DNA of 18,281 bases from Propionivibrio sp. Its GTDB lineage: Bacteria > Pseudomonadota > Gammaproteobacteria > Burkholderiales > Rhodocyclaceae. Numbering within the stretch: the first letter of the stretch is position 1; each line of letters starts with the position of its first letter. The stretch spans positions 1-18,281 of the forward strand of contig QKII01000287.1 of the NCBI GenBank assembly GCA_003249625.1. Direction: 5' to 3'. The translations under genes and the position numbers were made by a program. Of this stretch, positions 14,399 to 18,281 are shown piece by piece. The notes beneath the pieces are model-generated. The model saw only the letters and a program-made list of their open reading frames with translations, was not told the origin of the DNA and made no database searches.

Positions 14399-16063
14399 TT
14401 ATTGCAAGCGAACCAGATTTCTTCCATCTCTCTTTGCTGCATAAAGTGCGTGATCTGCGCGGGTCAGTGATGCATCGGGTTTGGGGTCTGCGCCGGTGAT
14501 TAGTGTGACGCCGATGCTGATGGTGATATGCAATTTGTGGCTTTCGGTTTCGATAGCGCGTGCTTCGATTGTGCGGCGGATCCGTTGTGCGACTGTCTCA
14601 GCGTTGCTCGCATCGGAATTCGGCAGGATCACACCGAACTCCTCGCCGCCCAGTCTGCCGATCATGTCGATTTCGCGCAGCATCGCGCGGGCCGACGAGG
14701 CAAAGTCGACCAGAACCGCGTCGCCAGCGGCATGGCCGTAGGTGTCGTTGATGCGCTTGAAATGATCGATGTCGATCATCAACAATCCGCTGCTTTGCCC
14801 GGAGCGTTTGCCGGCTACGATTTCGCGTTCGAGTTGCTCGGTGAAACGACGCCGACTGGTGAGTCCGGTCAGGCTGTCGGTGGTCGCCAGACGGGTGAGC
14901 TGCTCGTTCTTTTCCTGCCCCTCGATGGCGCTGATGAGCATTTCTGCCAGTGAGCGCAACAGCCCGGGATCCGGTTGCTTCCATTCAGTCCCTCGTCTCC
15001 GGCTGGCGAAACAAAGAACATATTCGCCGACCTGCTTCCTGCTGAGGAAGGTGCCCACGATGCCGTCGATGCCCAAGCCGGAAAGCGGGGAAAACCGCAG
15101 GCGCTCGTTCTCCGACATTTTTCTGATTCCGGCGAAATGCAGGTTTCCTTCGGCATCGGGCCGGGCAAGGACGGGCCAGAGCTTCTCCGCTGTCAACTGG
15201 TCGCTGGCGATGTTCTGATCGGCGTCGCAGTCATTTTCTGAAATCCACAATTGGAGATCGTAGCCGATCGGGTCGGCGTCCCCGGCCACCGTCTTCCGAC
15301 GGAGCAAAACGGAGTGATCGGCTCCAAGCTGACGGGCCACGAGATTCATTGCCCAGCGGAGATCGTTCCTGACATCCTCCGCTGTCTTGTGCGGGTGTGT
15401 AACCAGCCGTCCGGCGATATCGCCGAGCGCGCTTTCGAGGTCACGGCGGAATGATTGGACGCGGTAGGCATGAATCAGGGAAAGAACAATGAAGACAATC
15501 AGGATGGTGACCAGCGCCGCGGAGAGCAGAATATTCCGGTGGAGTGCGTCTTCCATCGCGGCAATATGGGCGTCGGCCTGCTTGCCCAGGAGAGTGAGCG
15601 CTCGCGAATAGATCTCCTTGTCTTTTTCGTAGGCGTCGCTCAACAAAAGCTGTTGCGCTTCGTCGATACGCCCGGATTGGGCGAGCGTCAGTGCGCTGGT
15701 TTCCATGTCGACGAGGCGGTCGTTTGCCTGGCTCGTCTCGTTGATGGTCTTGTCGGCCGGTGGAAGCAGTTGGAGCGCCAGTGCCAGTTCGTTTCTGAGC
15801 AAGGGGACATGCCGGTTATAACGTTCTTCCCACGTATGTTTTCCGGTGAAGGCGGCCATTCTCGCCGACATGGTCAATACTTCATCGTAGTAACGAATTG
15901 CGTTTACAGACGAAGTCAATTCGTGCGCATGGAGTTTTGTTGCTCGATAGTCTGCGAATGTCGTGAGGCTGAGATAGGCGGCAGAAATCAGCAGCAGTAC
16001 GGCAACCAGAAGTGTCCGGGAGAAGCGCCTGGAAGCAGCCTGACGGGAAGACGTAGTCGGCAT
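14399..16063 (-). CDS. membrane diguanylate cyclase with periplasmic and GAF-like sensors
   Basis: A 554-residue inner-membrane protein predicted to make c-di-GMP. TM1 (about 16-36) and TM2 (about 178-200) enclose a helical periplasmic domain of about 140 residues containing YDEVLTMSARMAAFTGKHTW, a pattern seen in other proteobacterial sensors. A GAF-like cytoplasmic domain (about 205-385) precedes the GGDEF domain (about 390-554). GGEEF at 472-476 is intact, and the I-site REID lies five residues before it (463-466). It starts 19 nt after the stop of the HD-GYP gene, with only a weak GGAA before the ATG, which suggests a two-gene transcript with opposing activities. Signals are unknown; the cyclase call is strong. 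Confidence 0.93.
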   Translation of the reverse strand: MPTTSSRQAASRRFSRTLLVAVLLLISAAYLSLTTFADYRATKLHAHELTSSVNAIRYYDEVLTMSARMAAFTGKHTWEERYNRHVPLLRNELALALQLLPPADKTINETSQANDRLVDMETSALTLAQSGRIDEAQQLLLSDAYEKDKEIYSRALTLLGKQADAHIAAMEDALHRNILLSAALVTILIVFIVLSLIHAYRVQSFRRDLESALGDIAGRLVTHPHKTAEDVRNDLRWAMNLVARQLGADHSVLLRRKTVAGDADPIGYDLQLWISENDCDADQNIASDQLTAEKLWPVLARPDAEGNLHFAGIRKMSENERLRFSPLSGLGIDGIVGTFLSRKQVGEYVLCFASRRRGTEWKQPDPGLLRSLAEMLISAIEGQEKNEQLTRLATTDSLTGLTSRRRFTEQLEREIVAGKRSGQSSGLLMIDIDHFKRINDTYGHAAGDAVLVDFASSARAMLREIDMIGRLGGEEFGVILPNSDASNAETVAQRIRRTIEARAIETESHKLHITISIGVTLITGADPKPDASLTRADHALYAAKRDGRNLVRLQ

Positions 16064-16082
16064 GTTCCGTTTTTCGTTTCAG

Positions 16083-17315
16083 TCAGAGGGTGTCAAGCCC
16101 GGACCACAGCTCGTTCAGGTCCGGGAAGTTCCACTTCGCCGGGTCTTCCCGGCTGGTGATCTTTTCCGGGCAACCCGGCAGCGAGAGGTCGATGACTTCC
16201 GGCGGGATGCGCGTGTTGCTGCGCGTCGAGAAAAAAACCTTGATCCGCGGCGTAAGCAACGACTTGGCCGACTGTTCGATGACCAGTCCCAGGCGACCGG
16301 TACTGAGCCGGACCAGCGAGCCGATCGGGTAGATTCCAAGGCTCTTGACGAAGGCCTGGAATACGGCCGGGTCGAAGTGGCCGTTGGCCCACTCGGCCAT
16401 CTTGCGCAGCGACTCGGCCGGGTCCCAGCCAGCCTTGTAGGGGCGGTTGGACGTAATTGCGTCGTAAACGTCGCAGATGGCGCCCATCTTGGCGTACAGA
16501 CTGATTTCTTGGTCCTTGAGTCCCTTCGGGTAGCCCGAGCCGTCTGTCTTCTCGTGATGATGCAGGACCACGTCGAAAGTGATGTCGTCGATGCCGTGAC
16601 TGTCTTGCAGTAGCTTGTAGCCTTCCTCCGGATGGCTCCTCATGATTCTGAATTCGTCGTTGGTGAGCTTGCCAGGCTTGTTGAGCACTTCCAGCGGCAT
16701 CATTGCCTTGCCGAGGTCGTGCAGCAAGCCGGCGATGCCAAGCTTGCGGATCAATTCTTCGTCGAGCTTGAGCTGGCGGCCGAGGGCGATCATCAGCGCG
16801 CAGACGGCGACCGAGTGCATGTAGGTGTAGTCGTCGGCGGTCTTCAATCGGGCCAGACTGATCAGAGCGCCTGGGTTGCGCGTCACCGAGTCAGAGATTT
16901 CCTCGACAAGTCGTTGAGCGTTGCTCGCGTCAATGGCCTTGCCCATCCGCGCTTCCTGAAACATCGAGGTTACCGCGCGCCGGGCCTGGGCGCAGATTCT
17001 CGCGGCGCGGGCCACTTCCTCGTGGGTCGATGTCGGCGCGATGTCACGTTGCGCTTCGGCGGCCTTGTGAAGTTCGGCGTCAACCTGCGCCTCCGACTCG
17101 GCCTCGGAAATTGCCGGCTCGTCAGGGGCAACGTCAATGCCTTTTGCGCAGTCGATCCACACTTCCCGAATGCGGCTCACCCGGATGCGCTCGATGTCCT
17201 TCGGGTCGGTAATCACGAAGGAATTGCGCCAGAATGGGTGTTCCATCCAGGAACCGCAGAATTCCTTGAGAAACATCCCGACGGTGAGTTGCTTGACGCT
17301 GATTCTCTTGAGCAT
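16083..17315 (-). CDS. HD-GYP c-di-GMP phosphodiesterase with DUF3391 domain
   Basis: A 410-residue cytoplasmic protein. A DUF3391 domain (about 1-130) starts MLKRISVKQLTVGMFLKEFCG, a typical family N-terminus. The HD-GYP domain (about 150-330) has H167, H199/D200 in LLHDLGK, H228, the H252-H254 cluster, the signature GYP (261-263, in DGSGYPKGL) and D282. These are the residues expected for metal-dependent hydrolysis of c-di-GMP to GMP. An extra C-terminal stretch of about 80 residues (RIKVFFSTRSNTRIPPEVID) is usual in this subfamily. The ATG at 17315 has a poor ribosome binding site but fits homologous N-termini. It is the first gene of the pair with the downstream cyclase and lies just beyond the metK terminator. 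Confidence 0.94.
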   Translation of the reverse strand: MLKRISVKQLTVGMFLKEFCGSWMEHPFWRNSFVITDPKDIERIRVSRIREVWIDCAKGIDVAPDEPAISEAESEAQVDAELHKAAEAQRDIAPTSTHEEVARAARICAQARRAVTSMFQEARMGKAIDASNAQRLVEEISDSVTRNPGALISLARLKTADDYTYMHSVAVCALMIALGRQLKLDEELIRKLGIAGLLHDLGKAMMPLEVLNKPGKLTNDEFRIMRSHPEEGYKLLQDSHGIDDITFDVVLHHHEKTDGSGYPKGLKDQEISLYAKMGAICDVYDAITSNRPYKAGWDPAESLRKMAEWANGHFDPAVFQAFVKSLGIYPIGSLVRLSTGRLGLVIEQSAKSLLTPRIKVFFSTRSNTRIPPEVIDLSLPGCPEKITSREDPAKWNFPDLNELWSGLDTL

Positions 17316-17387
17316 ACTGGGCGAGGGCGGAAGACGCAGTCCGACGTTTTAACAGAAATTCTTCCTGGCTGCCATGCGCCGGAAAGA

Positions 17388-17417
17388 TAAAAAAAGCCGA
17401 CGAGCGATCTCGTCGGC
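17388..17417 (-). terminator. Rho-independent terminator of metK
   Basis: GCCGACGAG (17396-17404) and CTCGTCGGC (17409-17417) form a perfect 9-bp stem with a 4-nt loop. On the minus strand the stem is followed by a T-run (17395-17388). It lies 20 nt beyond the metK stop codon and isolates metK from the HD-GYP gene. Confidence 0.93.
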
Positions 17418-17437
17418 TTTCCGCTGGAATTGAAGAA

Positions 17438-18281
17438 TTACAGGCCGGCGTCAGCGCGCAACGCAGGAGCCTTGTCGATCGCTTCCCAGGTGAATTCCGG
17501 TTCCTCGCGGCCGAAGTGGCCGTAGGCGGCGGTCTTGGTGTAGATCGGTCGGAGCAGGTCGAGCGTCTGGATGATGCCTTTCGGGCGCAGGTCGAAGTGC
17601 TGGCCAACCAGCTCGGCGATCTTCTCGTCGGCGATCTTGCCGGTCCCGAAGGTTTCGACCATCAACGAGACGGGCTTGGCGACGCCGATGGCGTAGGCGA
17701 TCTGGACTTCGCAGCGGTCGGCGAGACCCGCGGCGACGATGTTCTTCGCCACGTAGCGCGCAGCGTAGGCTGCCGAACGGTCGACCTTGGAAGGATCCTT
17801 GCCCGAGAAGGCGCCGCCGCCGTGACGGGCGGTGCCGCCGTAGGTGTCGACGATGATCTTGCGGCCGGTCAGGCCGCAGTCGCCGTGCGGACCGCCGACG
17901 ACGAAACGGCCGGTCGGGTTGATCAGGTAACGGGTCTTGTCGGTCAGCATGTCCTTCGGCAGGACCGGCTTGATGATTTCCTCGATCACCGCTTCGGACA
18001 ACTGGGCATGCGAGACGTCCGGGTTGTGCTGCGTCGAGACGACGACGGTGTCGATTGCCACCGGTTTGCCGTCGATGTAGTGCACCGAGAGCTGGCTCTT
18101 GGCGTCCGGGCGCAGCCACGGCAGGCGACCGTCTTTGCGGACCTCGGCCTGGCGCTGCATTATGCGGTGCGCGTAGTAGATCGGGAACGGCATCAGCGTC
18201 GGCGTTTCGCGGCAGGCGTAGCCGAACATCAAGCCCTGGTCGCCGGCGCCCTGGTCGAGGTCGAGACCCTGGCCTTCATTG
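17438..18281 (-). CDS. metK: S-adenosylmethionine synthetase, 5' end missing
   Basis: The C-terminal 280 or so residues of MetK, which makes SAM from methionine and ATP; the full enzyme is about 390 residues, and the frame is open to the right edge. Diagnostic motifs are the [12 protein letters not shown] hexapeptide region near the window edge, [20 protein letters not shown], and the P-loop-like [20 protein letters not shown]. An internal ATG at 18232 is not the true start because the conserved motif continues upstream of it. It ends with its own terminator. SAM made here becomes SAH, the substrate of the ahcY product encoded about 3 kb downstream. Confidence 0.97.
   Translation of the reverse strand, partial: NEGQGLDLDQGAGDQGLMFGYACRETPTLMPFPIYYAHRIMQRQAEVRKDGRLPWLRPDAKSQLSVHYIDGKPVAIDTVVVSTQHNPDVSHAQLSEAVIEEIIKPVLPKDMLTDKTRYLINPTGRFVVGGPHGDCGLTGRKIIVDTYGGTARHGGGAFSGKDPSKVDRSAAYAARYVAKNIVAAGLADRCEVQIAYAIGVAKPVSLMVETFGTGKIADEKIAELVGQHFDLRPKGIIQTLDLLRPIYTKTAAYGHFGREEPEFTWEAIDKAPALRADAGL

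Noticed and set aside
12665..14470. Plus-strand open frame of 601 codons opposite metF and ahcY
   Set aside because: It is the antisense shadow of two certain genes in GC-rich DNA; its translation is low-complexity (Asp/Val/Gly/Arg-rich) with no domain, and it crosses the SAH riboswitch.

Overview
The window reads as a chromosomal segment of a GC-rich betaproteobacterium, most like the Rhodocyclales (Dechloromonas, Azonexus, Accumulibacter or Propionivibrio type). The reasons are the style of the housekeeping proteins (YebC, MetK, AhcY, MetF), an S-adenosylhomocysteine (SAH) riboswitch in front of ahcY-metF, and the density of cyclic-di-GMP and hemerythrin genes. The lineage is inferred from these traits, not from a search.

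Layout. 1-215: 5' part of a yebC-type gene (minus), divergent from a HerA/DUF853-type ATPase (358-1896, plus). 1909-7785: four tightly packed minus-strand genes, transcribed from 7785 leftwards: a periplasmic solute-binding-type protein, a membrane histidine kinase, a REC-DUF3369-GGDEF-EAL response regulator, and a membrane diguanylate cyclase. The first two overlap by ATGA, the next pair abut, and the last gap is 22 nt. 7944-8351: a canonical bacteriohemerythrin (minus). 8485-9441: an EamA/DMT transporter (plus). 9472-9548: tRNA-Arg(UCG) (minus). 9646-11760: a visibly more A/T-rich accessory stretch, all minus strand. It holds a second hemerythrin lacking one canonical His ligand, an unrecognised membrane protein, and a translationally coupled pair of small genes (an unknown 75-aa protein and a DUF5710 protein with a Cys-rich tail) preceded by a perfect 11-bp inverted repeat.

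11760-18281 is the methyl cycle. metF (MTHF reductase) and ahcY (SAH hydrolase) form an operon with its own -10 box, an SAH riboswitch starting about at the transcription start, and a terminator after metF. metK (SAM synthetase, 5' end outside the window) ends in its own terminator. Between metK and ahcY sits a two-gene cyclic-di-GMP module, HD-GYP phosphodiesterase followed by a GAF-GGDEF cyclase.

Working together: metK makes SAM, methyltransferases turn it into SAH, ahcY removes SAH and metF supplies methyl groups for homocysteine. The riboswitch would couple ahcY-metF output to SAH. The window also encodes two cyclases with intact GGEEF and I-sites, one EAL enzyme with intact catalytic residues and one HD-GYP enzyme, arranged as two units that each pair synthesis with breakdown of c-di-GMP. 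No CRISPR array, insertion sequence or phage gene was seen, and no stretch over 300 bases lacks a gene or RNA element.
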